From assembly GCA_025267735.1 (NCBI GenBank), contig CM046295.1, positions 11,915,167-11,979,166 of the forward strand: a stretch of 64,000 nt of DNA, read 5' to 3'. The position numbers were made by a program, and so were the translations under genes. Origin of the DNA: Mactra quadrangularis. Taxonomy: Eukaryota > Mollusca > Bivalvia > Venerida > Mactridae. The stretch's first letter is position 1. Each line of letters opens with the position of its first letter. The notes under the pieces were generated by a model that made no database searches, had not been told where the DNA came from, and saw only the letters and a program-made list of their open reading frames with translations. Below are positions 10,617 to 22,300 of the stretch, in pieces.

Positions 10617-11149
10617 TAGGGCTGTCACAACTAACTGGTATACCGGTATATTGCAATACGCAGCTGCGGCTATACGTACCGGTATTAGGTGATATTTTTA
10701 TTTCATTGGAAAATTCTTCCATTCTCAAAATGAAAGTAGCAAAGCATCAGTTTTTCCATTGTTCATTCAGTTTAAGCTTACGTTACAGGAATTTAACTGA
10801 TTGGAGGGTGTTCGATTGGTTGTATGGAACATGTGCAATACTTGTCCTTGAATTGAATACTTCAGGACTGGAACTTGTGAAACGAGCATTGCGCCAATTA
10901 GCTTGACTTCTATGATGTTTAACAGCTAAGGGGATGATTGGTTTTTTTCCAACTCAATCACATATTTTATATGCAAAACACATATCACAGTCCCAAATGG
11001 CCATATAGGCTTATAGGCGCTGTATTTTATCAGAAGCTGCATGTAAAATTTACAGTGTTTTTGTTAAATACAGCGGAGACACCACAAATTTATGGTGCTA
11101 CGTATTGGGATATGGTGCATTACGCTTCTTGTGTATTGTGACAGCCCTA
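10617..11149. mobile_element. hAT-like non-autonomous element with tagggctgtcac ends
   Basis: The left terminus tagggctgtcacaac and the right terminus ttgtgacagcccta are inverse to each other over about 14 bp, of the hAT TIR type also seen at 2557. Palindromic taccggtat motifs lie just inside the left end. Open frames inside (up to 108 codons) show no transposase motif. A matching target duplication is not evident. Confidence 0.5.
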
Positions 11150-11491
11150 CAAGTAACAGATTCACTATTATTGTTATCAACTTCACAACCAATATGGTTC
11201 TTTATTGTATTAAACCACAGGTCAGTGGTGTTATATTTCTATTCCCAACTTGTCTGACAGGTACATTTATGTCTGTGTACAAAGTAAGTACTTCCAGTCC
11301 ACTTGTCCCTGAATTTGTTATACATTTAGCTGTAAACTACATTATGGCATTGTAGCATTTAATTATGTTGATGTCTCAGATGGTGTTTTGAAGGTGTTTT
11401 GTTTTTTCCTTTTTGGAAAAGAAGGGCGATAATTAAGGCGGGGGCGTCAAATGGGAACAATACGGTACAGATGTTTATTCAAAATAAATTA

Positions 11492-12242
11492 TACAGTAGT
11501 AATGTCAAAAATTTGGAGACAAAAGGGATTTACTACTTTTCTTAGATTAAATAATTGTATTTTAGAATCATTTTTTTTTAAATATTTTTAAGTATGGTTC
11601 TTTCAAAATTAAAAATCAAATTTCATGAATGCAACACACATATTAGATTCAGCATCTGGCCTACTTTAGCCCCCAAAACCATGTTTATTGTTATGTTTTC
11701 CATAACATACCTTTTATGTAACCTCTGAAGTCTCATTCTGATTTCTTCGGCCATTCGCAACAAATAACCTCTGACTGATTTAGATGCCATTTTTGAAAAA
11801 ACGGTGTTGAAGTAAACAAATACACGATCGTTTAGGCAATGACTTAAGTTTCATTTTTAGTCTGTAAACAGAATTTTGTTCAATTTAAAACAAATACTCA
11901 AGTAAATAAGTTTAGTCTAGTTTAAAATTAGTTTAAAAATCTGTATGTATAATTCAAGAACTATTTTGCGTAATCCTTACGTGCTTAGCCTCGCGTAGGT
12001 AGTAAAATCACAAAAAAATTAGGGAAGACCCCCCCACGAATTCTTCCGAGATTATTCATTCATGAAAGGTGGAGGTGTTCTGAATGCTGAAGTCTCAGTT
12101 TGTAATTATAATGACATCTGTAAGATAAAGCAAATCTAAAAAATATTACAATGTACATGTAAACATTTATTAAATTTTAGTTCAAATCAATTCCGTAGAC
12201 TTACAAAAAAATTGTCTCCAAACTTTTGGTGGGTACTGTATA
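11492..12242 (-). mobile_element. Tc1/mariner-type MITE family 1, long copy in inverse orientation
   Basis: The right end reads gtctccaaacttttggtggg followed by tactgta, the inverse of the left end of the copy at 3009. The left end tacagtagtaatgtc is degraded but followed by the same ttggagacaaaag block. Interior segments match the copy at 3009 in reverse. This copy is about twice as long and holds, on the minus strand, a short ATG-initiated frame from 11790 (about 56 codons). That frame could be a transposase remnant or chance. Confidence 0.65.
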
Positions 12243-12751
12243 TACGCTCTACAATTTTATGTAACAACTATAGACATTATCATTCACAAAAAATGAACAG
12301 AATAATACACAGTACCATCCATAATTACCATTACTTTTCTATTAAATGTGTGATTTGTTTTAAATTTTACTAATGGCTAAGCAGCCATTTTGATTTGTTA
12401 AAGCGCTCTTGGGTAGTGAAGATTTTTTTCACTAGTTTTCGCTATGTAGCGAAATGAAGCGGTATCTTGAAGCAAGTCGTTTCCTATAATTTTACTATGA
12501 AGCGATACCTAGCGAAATGCTTAGGCAAAGTGCCCGATATGTTATGATTGCTTGATCTATTATTATACAAGTAAATAATTGATTTTTTTAAATGTTATTC
12601 TTTATTAAATCTTATTATCATTAAACTTTACAACGTTTTCTACTGTTTGTGTTGAAGTCTATTTAGATATATATATTTTCGGCGAACAATCCAACTTATT
12701 TGTTGAGTTAAATGCCAGAGCAGCATACTTTCTGTCAACATACTCACTGTT

Positions 12752-12950
12752 CCTGGAAAAGACTTACCAGTAACTAGTTACTAGGCACTTCCGTCTATGA
12801 CTGACAACTGCCCTACATGATTCAGAATCTGTGTTATGAGGGAAGATGGCTGTAAAAATTATTCTATGAAAAGTATAGCCCGCTCGGGCATTGAACACAT
12901 GACTCCTTGATCAGTAGATTTTCGTGCTACCAACTGAGCTTGTCTTGTGG
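12752..12950 (-). mobile_element. SINE type 1, truncated and diverged copy
   Basis: In reverse complement it reads through the tRNA-like head (gctcagttggtagcacg near 12925-12940) and part of the body. The 3' portion with gttaacagctaaat is degraded. Confidence 0.65.
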
Positions 12951-13117
12951 CTTAAAAAAAGTCACCATGAAGTTATCAAAATAACATACTTAAATTTTAA
13001 TCTTAGTATGTTTAAGATGAAGTATTGTGACAGAAAAATAAAGTTCCTCCAAAATGACGTCATTTAGCTCATTAAGGTGTTTGAATCACATATGATTATT
13101 TAATTTTCATTTATTAG

Positions 13118-13388
13118 GGTTAACACCATGTCAACACAATTTAGGTCATATTACGGTGTCCAGTGCACCTAACCTAGCTTACCTAGACCATTGTCTATAA
13201 CCAGTACTCGCCTACCCTTCCGCAAGGCTGGAAACTTCTCCATATCATCTTATTAATGGAGGAAAATCGACATTATTGTCAAATTTTCATGGAAGGGTAT
13301 AATCTCCCCTGGTGGGATTCGAACCTGTACCCCTTCTGGCACAAGATTCCAAATCCCGGCACGCTACCAATTGCGCTATCGGCCCGGG
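13118..13388 (-). mobile_element. SINE type 2, full-length copy
   Basis: On the minus strand it starts with cccgggccgatagcgcaatt, has a B-box-like ggttcgaatcccacc, a body with agactggtactg-like elements (gcgagtactggttatagaca) and a conserved end ggacaccgtaatatgacct. The same family occurs at 47295 and 63610. The open frame 13256-13537 crosses it and is not a gene. Confidence 0.8.
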
Positions 13389-14058
13389 TTCTATCATTTT
13401 TTCAACGTTATCTTAGAATGAATTCAGTGAACTTTAGCGAAAGAATTTCCTTTTTAAAAAATGGCACTATGAAGTTACGTCATCTTGTGACACAGGAGCA
13501 TGAAACCAATGATTTGGAATTCGATTTTCCAACATAGTTATTCCCCTTTTATTGATAAAATGAAGAAATAAAGTTTTATAACAACTTCTTCTAGACAAGA
13601 AAATCTGGTTTTAGGACAAAATCGGCCACATTTTTACTTTTTGTCCTACTTTTATGGCATGCACTCTTTGTATTGTTCGTTTTTCTCAACTGTCAAACAT
13701 GAATAATTTCACGGTGAATGCATTTTGTTCAAATTATTGTCGTAATACACCCATGAGTTTCCGAGAGTGTGTATTATAATAGTGTAAAGCTTATTATGTC
13801 GTATGATATGTTTTTGTCAAGTTTTATTTTAATGACAATTAGGCCGCCAGTACAAAAACACTGCTTTCAGTCACCGTCGAAATATTCAAGCTTTGACAGT
13901 TGAGAAAAAACGGACACTACTTGCTTTATACCTTATTGTGTCAGCGGGCCTTAGCACAAAGGTAGCACACAGAAATTTCGATGTTAGTTTCCTAAGCAGG
14001 TATACAGGTTCAAATCATTACTGGGGCGCTTAACCCTTCAACGAAAAATTGAAAATTT
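13389..14058. other. Intergenic, partly related to 25.6-25.8 kb
   Basis: The part around 13530-13690 (gacaagaaaatctggtttta and tttttgtcc...acttttatg) resembles 25690-25780 and its copy near 55280-55370. It looks like an unnamed dispersed repeat. No gene was seen. Confidence 0.45.
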
Positions 14059-14198
14059 GGGGCACGTTCCGCAAGGCAATCGCTAGATAGCGATTCGTCT
14101 TCTGGTACCTTTCTTGCACCAAAAGTATTTACTATGTGACACCAAATCGAGGGTACCAGGGGACGAATCACTATCGAGCGCCTTGCGGAACGTGCCCA
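14059..14198. repeat. Foldback element: about 50-bp inverted repeat with a 40-bp loop
   Basis: The left arm (14059-14110) starts gggcacgttccgcaaggc and ends in ggtacc; the right arm (14150-14198) is its inverse, with ggtaccagg at its start and gccttgcggaacgtgccc at its end. There are only a few mismatches. The arms are GC-rich against an AT-rich background. It resembles a small foldback transposon. Confidence 0.8.
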
Positions 14199-14419
14199 TT
14201 GTCTTTTTTCTCCATTAATGAGGTACATTTATATGGGGAAAATGTCTGACTTATGGAAAGGTATGTAATGGTAAGTAATGGTTTTAGACATGAGTCCAGT
14301 AGTGGAGGTTAGTGTGCTAACCGCCGTGAAATATAGCATAATTGTGATGGCACAGCAATGAACTCAGTAAAACAAATAACACTAAATTGTGCTTGGTTCC
14401 AGTTACTAAACAATAATTG

Positions 14420-14689
14420 TATAGTGCGTAAATATTGACCCCGACCTGACCTTTTACATTTGCATCTAATAATTATCTACACATATCCCGACGAAAGTCA
14501 GTACCAAGCCTATTCTACACTTCGGCAGCAATTGTAAAATTATAGAAGTATGTTTTAAGTTTAAGTTTTAAGTTTTAACTCATAATCCTCACGGTCACTG
14601 TGTAATCAAGCATTAATACTACATTCGTATTCAATGTTATGAATATTCTTGCATAAAGGTCAGGTCGGGGTCAATATTTACGCACAATA
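14420..14689. mobile_element. MITE family 2, short copy with tatagtgcgta ends
   Basis: The left end tatagtgcgtaaatattgac, with ccccgacctgacctt following, is the inverse of the right end, aaggtcaggtcggggtcaat with atttacgcacaata. The arms are about 40 bp. The interior has cctattctacacttcggc. A second, longer copy is at 30629-31308. Confidence 0.8.
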
Positions 14690-16790
14690 CCAGATAGATT
14701 TATAATTAGGTGTACAAAATGTACGTAGAAAAGACCGCTTATATAAAAAAGTAGGAGTTGGCGTGGTCGACTTGTTGCCACGTTGGACTGGTAATCATTG
14801 GATAAGAGTATAATCGCATGCTTAAAAATATTTGTTGACACGAAAATGACTTTCGTAAATGTTAACTTAAAACAGAAGATACTCTAAAATGTATTAGATA
14901 GATCATTAATAAGTGTTGCTAATGGAATTAAGAAATGCGGGAAGCATTAAGGTATGGTCTTCATAGAGCATAATATGTAGTAACAGAGTTTGTACCATGC
15001 TACATTGTAATAAAATAAATATCAAATATAATTATATTTCATGTAATTTATTGTAAAATAATCTACACATATTTTTATAATCACAAATTTACATTTAATA
15101 CGAAAAAGTGTCAATTCTAGCAAAATGTTATATAATATAATTTGTAATCTTATTTCACAAGATGTATTGGCGCAATATGACCTTTCTGTGTAGGTGCGCC
15201 GTAGACCAATCAAACAGGATTTATTGATACAAGTCGTATTCTAGGTCATGCGTATTGTTGCACTTTAAACGATGGACTTGCCCACTAAAAAGGTGAATAA
15301 GCTGATCCATGAATAGCATTTTACGGATTTACGCATACATTTTGATATCTAACGTCTACTTTAAATTCTATATAAGCAGATATTATATTCTATATAGAGG
15401 TGTGTTTATAAAATAAGTGTTAAATAACAAAAGCATGTAAGTGTAAAAATAATCCCCCCTAATGAAACCGGCTATGTTTATATACACAATGTTTACGTGG
15501 ACGACCTGTACATTATCTATATGAATATAATCACACTTTTGCATATAAAACTACATTCTTTCTAACCGACAAACACTTTGATAAATAAAATAAATCACAT
15601 CTAAATATATAATAACACATTAAAAATGTGTACATTCTAACTAACATATACAGTGTATTTACAAAATAAAGCACGCATTGTACAATCAATGTAGCAGGTT
15701 TCACATCAAGTGTACAGTCGTTGTAATACGTTTTAACAAATATCGGAAGGTTCACATTGCCATAAATCGTTTGGTACCTACGTTACAAATTATTTTGGCA
15801 TGTGCATGTTCTCTGCTATCTGTTCGAGAATTTTGGTTGGCTAAAAACACTCGTGTTTACTGCGTAACACTTTCATGACAACCTGCGTTGGTAAAAGCAC
15901 GAAACCCCCGCTACATTTATGTGACTGCTTTAAACTTGTAAATACAACTGTCAAAAAACATTTTGCAAACTAAGAAATTGCTAATACCCATAACATTTAC
16001 ATGTAATTTAAATTCATAAAACCTCAATCATAACAACAAAAATGTATTTAAAGTAATATTATCATAAAACAGTAAGTATTAATAATTGTCTGACGTATTA
16101 CTTTTAAATGTTTTAGAACATGTATCTACTGCAGCAAAGTTCCGCTATAAAGATTACCATTATTGGAGCAAATTTATGATGTTTTTAATTGTAATTGTTT
16201 TTTCTGACCAAAATACTCAATGTAAGGAGAAAAGTGCTCCTATTTTTGATATATTATGTTATTTATACAATTGATACTGATAGTTCTAATAGCGGAACTT
16301 TACAGTGTATCATTTATGATATTAATCTTGTGACTATAATACAATATCAACATTTATATATAGTTATTTATTGCATAGTAATCATAGAACGAATTAATAG
16401 AAAGCAAAAAGTATTTCCGTTTATTTTGATATATATGGGAGCTTTTGAAACATGTGTTCAATGAGAAAGTAAAAAAATATTTTTTTTGTATTGTATCACA
16501 GATATCAAAGAAACAAGTTTATACAATGTTGTTTTCAATTTCAATTAAATATTTTCTTGAACATTTTTAGGGTTGATAAGTAAAGGGACTTGGAGATAAA
16601 TTATTCTCTATTATTCAGAACGTAACTATAAACATTAAACACGAAATATTTATATCAAATTCAGTGACCAGTTTCCTATTTAATACATTAACATTAACGA
16701 GATAGGAATAAGAAAATATGTGATGATATTATTATGGTAGACAACTGTCATAAATGATACGATCTAAATCAGGTGGAATATGTATATTAG
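14690..16790. other. 3' flank of unit A of the B-box/NHL array
   Basis: No gene was recognised. Patches such as ttcacatcaagtgtacag (about 15698) and the segment at 14938-15010 align with 27167 and 26960 in the flank of unit B, showing that the duplicated unit extends well beyond the gene. A degenerate tRNA-like stretch lies at 14755-14815. Short open frames here are AT-rich and unsupported. Confidence 0.5.
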
Positions 16791-16796
16791 TTTATT
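16791..16796 (-). terminator. Polyadenylation signal of B-box/NHL gene A
   Basis: The minus strand reads AATAAA 45-50 nt after the stop codon of gene A. Equivalent signals occur at matching positions after genes B (28783-28788), C (39307-39312) and D (58372-58377), which supports it. Confidence 0.6.
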
Positions 16797-16840
16797 AAAC
16801 TTGAATTGTATTTTAATATGCATGCTGTGTTATCTGGATT

Positions 16841-18317
16841 TTATTGTAAAGAGAATACTTTAATGGTATCATCCCAACAACCAACTATCAATGTATTCCT
16901 ATTTTTATCATAACATACTGTATATGGGCGTCGCAAACCATCTTTTTGTGTAACAATTTCTCCTATATAATCACCACCTGGACCTAACATTATAACATTG
17001 TGTGACTCAACACCACATACTAGAACATTACCTGAACCATCAGTACATACTCCCCATGCTCTATCCAATACTTTATCTGAAAACTCCCAACAAATCTTAC
17101 TATTCATATCTAATGTTATTACACCACTATCCCAGTCAACAATATGAATCATACTGTGATCATCACTTATAGTGACGTCATAGATATTAGAGAATGTTTT
17201 ATTTCCAGACTTTATTTTAGAAAAGGATTTCAAATATTTACCTTGTAAATTATAAATATGCAATTCACTTAAATTGGATACTAACATTTTATCATTACTG
17301 ACAGTTATACATCTACAATAATGTTCCATACTGAGTGTGCGAGTAACAGCAAGTTTACCTTTATATGATACAAACTGTATCGTATTATTATTAAGACATA
17401 CTACTACACCTCCACTCTCAACTCTACACACTGACAGAGGTCTAGCATCTAATACTAATGATGATATTATGTTATAAGTTTTACTATCAACTAATTTTAA
17501 CTTATTATTGCTATAGTCAGCAAGGGCTATACAACTATCATCTACTATACATGATGACTCTATATTACATAATTCTTTATCATTAGACTGTTTCATGTTA
17601 TATTCATTCTGATTAACTACTTTGTATAAACCATGTTTCTTTGATTTTTGTGATACTTTTCTAACATTACCTGAACCTAAACTACTTCCGGTAGCACCAG
17701 TTGTTGTTGTTGTAGCGGGTGTAGATGTTGGTTGACTGGTTTGTTCATTTCTTGATGATGTTCCTATGGTATCTTGATGTCCTGCTGAACTTATCAGTCC
17801 TAAAGTTAGTGTATTTAATAGAAAAGAAAGAATATCAACATTACGTTTAAATTTTATTGTAGGTGGCAATTTCTCACTAGATGTTGATTTCATCTTCTTG
17901 CTTTCTTTGATTAATCCTAGGCCAATTATCGCCAAAACAAATTGTTGTGCCACATTAAGTTGTTCAGAAGCTAGATCATCCTGGTACCGCATTAAATTAG
18001 ATTTCATTGTTTTGACTTTTGAGTTTCTTGCAATCTCTGATTGTTTAAGCTTTTTAAACTTATCATCAAGTTCACTCAGAGTCTTCCTTTCAATATTATC
18101 AATAATATTGTTAATTTCCTTTCGATAATTGTTTATTTCTTTTTTACACTCTGCCTTGCTCTTACTCAACTCAATGTCGTTACTGTCGACATTGAGTTTC
18201 ATATCATTCACACATTTCACTGCTTTCGGTAACTGCTTACGAAATTGATCAATTTGTTTAGCGTGTTGTTTATTTTCCTTCACAAATTTTGGTATATAAT
18301 GGATATCGTTACAAGAC
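16841..18317 (-). CDS. B-box/coiled-coil/NHL-like protein A, exon 2
   Basis: The exon starts after the acceptor ggattttttcag and runs 1,477 nt to a TAA. It completes B-box 2 (SCNDIHY supplies the last His ligand), then encodes a Lys/Glu-rich coiled coil up to about residue 260. A Thr-rich linker (TTTTTGATGSS) follows, then a C-terminal region of about 260 residues. Its repeated motifs of the kind CIALADYSNNKLKLVD, VTISDDHSMIHIVD and NVLVCGVESHNVIML suggest an NHL-like beta-propeller. Joined to exon 1 it gives 611 residues, the same as gene B. The family resembles TRIM proteins lacking the RING. Binding partner and function are unknown. Confidence 0.85.
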
Positions 18318-20774
18318 CTGAAAAAATCCAAATAAATACCAAGTTAAAACTAGCATATTTTACAAATCAGCTGAAATTGAAGATAAAAAAGTGATGTAAT
18401 AAATTAACTTTTACACTATATTTTTACATGTACTTAAACTTGTATATAATGTGTGAATTGGCAAAGCAACGAGTAAAAATCCACAAAAATCTACACACGT
18501 TATTTGGATCCAAATTTATATCTATCAATATTTATTTATATTAGCCTTTAAAAACTGTTTCTTGTTAATTTGTTTGAGTAAATATATTTGATTAGAGGGA
18601 GTTTTAACTTGTCAAATTACGTCACGTCGGAACATCTGCAAATTTTGCATGATAATAAGATGTTTTAGAAAAATGGATGATAAAAAGTAGGAGACTTACA
18701 ATTGTACTTATGTGTCATTGTTTTTACGTAATTAAGCCGCAAAACTTGTATAACGTTTCCTTGCAAAGAATAGGCTACCTACAACAATTAATCCGGATTT
18801 TGTTTAAATTCAGCTGTAATGTAACATGCACGAAACGAATTTGTTACTTCAATCATTCATTCAATATCGCGTTGCAAATAAAATATGACTTTGACATATT
18901 GAAAATTTCGTGAAAATCAATCTTGCTCTTTGAAATTCAACTCCGATGTCATAAAATCCGGTCATAAAATGATAATTCACAAAGTTTTGTATAATCAAAA
19001 TGTCCGATGTCTGAAACACAATTATATCAGCCTAATAAATTATTATTTTGAATATCCGATATTGGTTTAAAGCCCCATTATCAAAAGAAGCACTGTTTTT
19101 AAAGTGCAAAGAAAATAGATGTTTATTTATTTCAAACACTTCAAATGAACTGAATGCAAATATTGCTTAAATACAGAACCCACCAAAAGTTTGGAGAAAT
19201 TTTCAGATTGAAGGCCTATTGAATAGCTTTTATTTAAAATTTGAATGCAAATATTGCTTTAATACAGAACCCACCAAATGTTTGGAGGAATTTTCAGATT
19301 TAAGGCCTATTGAATAGCTTTTATTTAAAATTTGATAACTGTGATTTGAAATACTTTGTAGTTATGCATTATTTTTTGGTGATCATTATCATTATAACCG
19401 AGACTACAAAAATAGCATGAAATCTATGGTACTGGAAAATTATTGTTTTTTAGCCTTAACGATGTCAAATGCTGAATCCTATAAAGAGATACATTCATGA
19501 AATTTGTTTTCATTTTATCACAAACTATACTTAAATGTATTAAAATAATGATTCTACAAAAAATGATCATTAAAATTCAAGAATTGTAGTTATCATCTTT
19601 TGTCTCCAAACTTTTGGTGGGTACTATATGTCTATGTTATTTAGTGCATTTGAAATTAAAAGTAGATCAAAACCGAAAGTAGAATTTGGTTGTCAATACT
19701 TGATATAAGGTTTTATCGAAGTATGTTTTAGATGGAGTACGGTTATGAAATAAAATAAAATCACAGATGAGCGTGTAACATCCTGCTTCAAAACATCCAA
19801 ATCACATTATTAAGTACCAAAAGTTTATTTGGATCAAGTATATTGAACATATGCGTACAAATAAATATAGTGTATTTTTATGAAAGTATCCCACTTTTTT
19901 AAGTAACGGACACTTAGTCAAATTCAAATTTAGATAGCAGAGCGATTTGAACAGATTTTTGTGTCTCTAATACATAAACTATTTTAATAACATCATGCCT
20001 GTGTAACAGTTTCAAGTCTATTGTTGATGAATATATCTACATATAGTGGCTTTAAGTTTTGAAAGGACCAATGTACCACTTAAAATGCCATGAACATAGT
20101 AAACGATAATACGGATATAACTTACTTACGGGTTTTTACTGCAAACGCATGTTATATGAATTTAAAAAGATTTCACTTTAGTAAATTAAATGACGACGTG
20201 AAAGAATAATAATAAAGGTTTGACGCGCAAAAAGTTTTGCTTCAGAAAAAATAAATAATAAAGCAAAATAAGAAACATGTAACTTTGAAACCCACCATGT
20301 CTTCCAACAATGTTCTATAACAAAAATCTATCGTACTCTGTTTTTACATTTATCAAGAAAAGTAGAATTATCATTTTAATTTTGAGGGGAAATTTCCTAA
20401 CGCTTTACAAAAGGTTGGATGATATCTTTAGATACGCGCGTATTTACGAATTAACGACACACAGGGCTGTTAATACAGAAACTGTATAGAAAATTCATCG
20501 GTCCAATAAGCTCAGATTGGAGAGCAATAGACTTGCAAATCGTTGGTTCAATCTTCGCATCAGGCACTTAGCTGCTCCTTCTCCTATTATGGATGATATC
20601 ATTTTCAAGGACAGTATTTTAAGTTTGAACAAGACTAAGGTGTTTTCAATAAAAAAATCAATCTTTGCACCATAAATTGTATTTTTTAATAAAATAAAAA
20701 TATAGAAAAGTTTAAAATATTGAAAATATCAGAATATTTATAAATATAGTGAACAATTAAAATAAAATACATAC
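18318..20774 (-). other. Intron of B-box/NHL gene A, with a nested MITE
   Basis: The 2,457-nt intron runs from gtatgt (20774 downward) to ttttttcag. It includes the family 1 MITE at 19172-19627 and a degenerate tRNA-like stretch near 20500-20560 (agctcagattgg...ttggttcaatc). It interrupts the codon for Lys120 between the last two zinc ligands of B-box 2. Confidence 0.8.
19172..19627 (+). mobile_element. Tc1/mariner-type MITE family 1, copy 3, with a duplicated left end
   Basis: The left end tacagaacccaccaaaagtt at 19172 is repeated at about 19262 after a segment carrying aaggcctattgaatagcttt, so the first 90 bp is a tandem duplicate. The right end gtctccaaacttttggtggg with tactata matches the family. 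It is AT-rich and has no open frame. Confidence 0.75.
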
Positions 20775-21133
20775 TTGTGATTTAGATTAAAGCAGACATT
20801 ACATCCCACAACATTTTCACTTCGACAGTACATGTCAACCACCTTCATTGGATGATGCTGACACAACTCTGTCGGCACTGCAAGTAATTTATCTACAGCA
20901 GTGCTGGAAGATTGTTCACTGATGAAAGTATCCACCATAGTATGATCTTTCAAAGCTTGAAAACTATTGTGATTCTCAAGACACTGTCCACAGAAATATT
21001 CATTACACACCGTGCAATATTTAATAGACGGTTTATTTTTTCTATCCTTAGCACAACGGGTACAGCACAGCTCATGGAAGCTGTCCCCAGCATTTAACTG
21101 GGAATGACTCAAATTGCGTCCTCCTTCTGCCAT
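20775..21133 (-). CDS. B-box/coiled-coil/NHL-like protein A, exon 1 (two B-box zinc fingers)
   Basis: The start MAEGGRN was chosen because it aligns with MAKKGSRD of gene B; an in-frame upstream ATG at 21166 is not shared. B-box 1 ligands visible are C24, C27, C40, C43, C48, C51, H55 and H64. B-box 2 has C91, H94, C103, E106, C111, C114 and H119, with H126 supplied by exon 2. There is no RING finger before the B-boxes, so no E3 activity can be inferred. The donor is CACAA|gtatgt, phase 2. B-box pairs in TRIM proteins support higher-order assembly; here that is family knowledge only. Confidence 0.85.
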
Positions 21134-22300
21134 GTTGAGTTGTGAAATAATATTACACACAAACATTGGTATCGAAGGAAGTGAGGTAATTAAATCACAT
21201 GACGAATACAGTACCCTTTATAATTTGTATGAAAATATCCTGTTTTAGGAATAAATATAATCTCGTTTACCCATAAAAAAGAAAAAGATGGCCATCTGAT
21301 TAAATTTTGGAACAAGCATCAATAGTATATAGTTAAATAGTACAAATCTCAAACTTTGTAACATGAATAATATTTATTTGTAGTAAAATTATTGACGAAA
21401 TACATACTATATATTTTGTCATTTTTTGTACAAGCCTATACTTATCAAGTTACACACAATTCTACAGATCTGTATTTGCTTTTTCATTTCATTTACTGCA
21501 TCATTGAGCAAATAAACTTAAAGTATAAAATCGATGTGAATAACTAACTCGATATAACTAAAAATATAATATCTTGACGAAATTAAACCTGTTCTCAGTG
21601 GACTCTATATCAAACATGTGTAGGTATTATAAGCTTAATGTCGATATTGAACATGTCCTCAATGAACTATATATTCTCCATATCTTCATACTGCATACAT
21701 CACTTATATCAAAACAACAACTACTACATTGTCTAGTATGTTGAGTATTTTATTATATATGTGATAATATAACTTTCGATCAGGTTATTTGAAGGTAATC
21801 ATTTAACACGAAACAAGTATATGTATGATTTGTTTTAGTAGCTAAGCAGAGTAAAGTTATCACTGACTGTCTTCCAAAGACCCTACCCAATGCTTGGACT
21901 CATCTGAATAAACCTTACTGGTAAAATATTTCAAAATGAGAAGGCTATTGGCTCAATCCCCAGGCATGGATATGGGTTTTATGTCCACTAAGGTCTATGG
22001 GATCATTATGTGTTAACATTATACAATATATACAATTTAGAATTGTTTAAAAACTTTAATATATAATTTTTAACCGAGTCTCTGGCACAGAAGTCTATCA
22101 GTAAGTCACATATGGGCGATAATTCATTCCATGAAAATTATTAAATCCTTCATGTTGATGTTTTTTCCCTTTTATTGCCATTGAGTTTAAGATATAACTT
22201 AAGTTGGAAATCAGGTATAAAAATAGGCTTCCGACTGTACATAGCATAAAATAACATTGTTTGATTTATATTGTTTTCTCTTCCCTAACATTTATAATAC
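21134..22300. other. Intergenic upstream of gene A
   Basis: AT-rich sequence holding the presumed promoter of gene A. No TATA box or initiator could be assigned. No repeats or open frames of note were seen. Confidence 0.4.

Noticed and set aside
13256..13537. 93-codon plus frame
   Set aside because: It is the reverse complement of SINE type 2 read through into flanking DNA.
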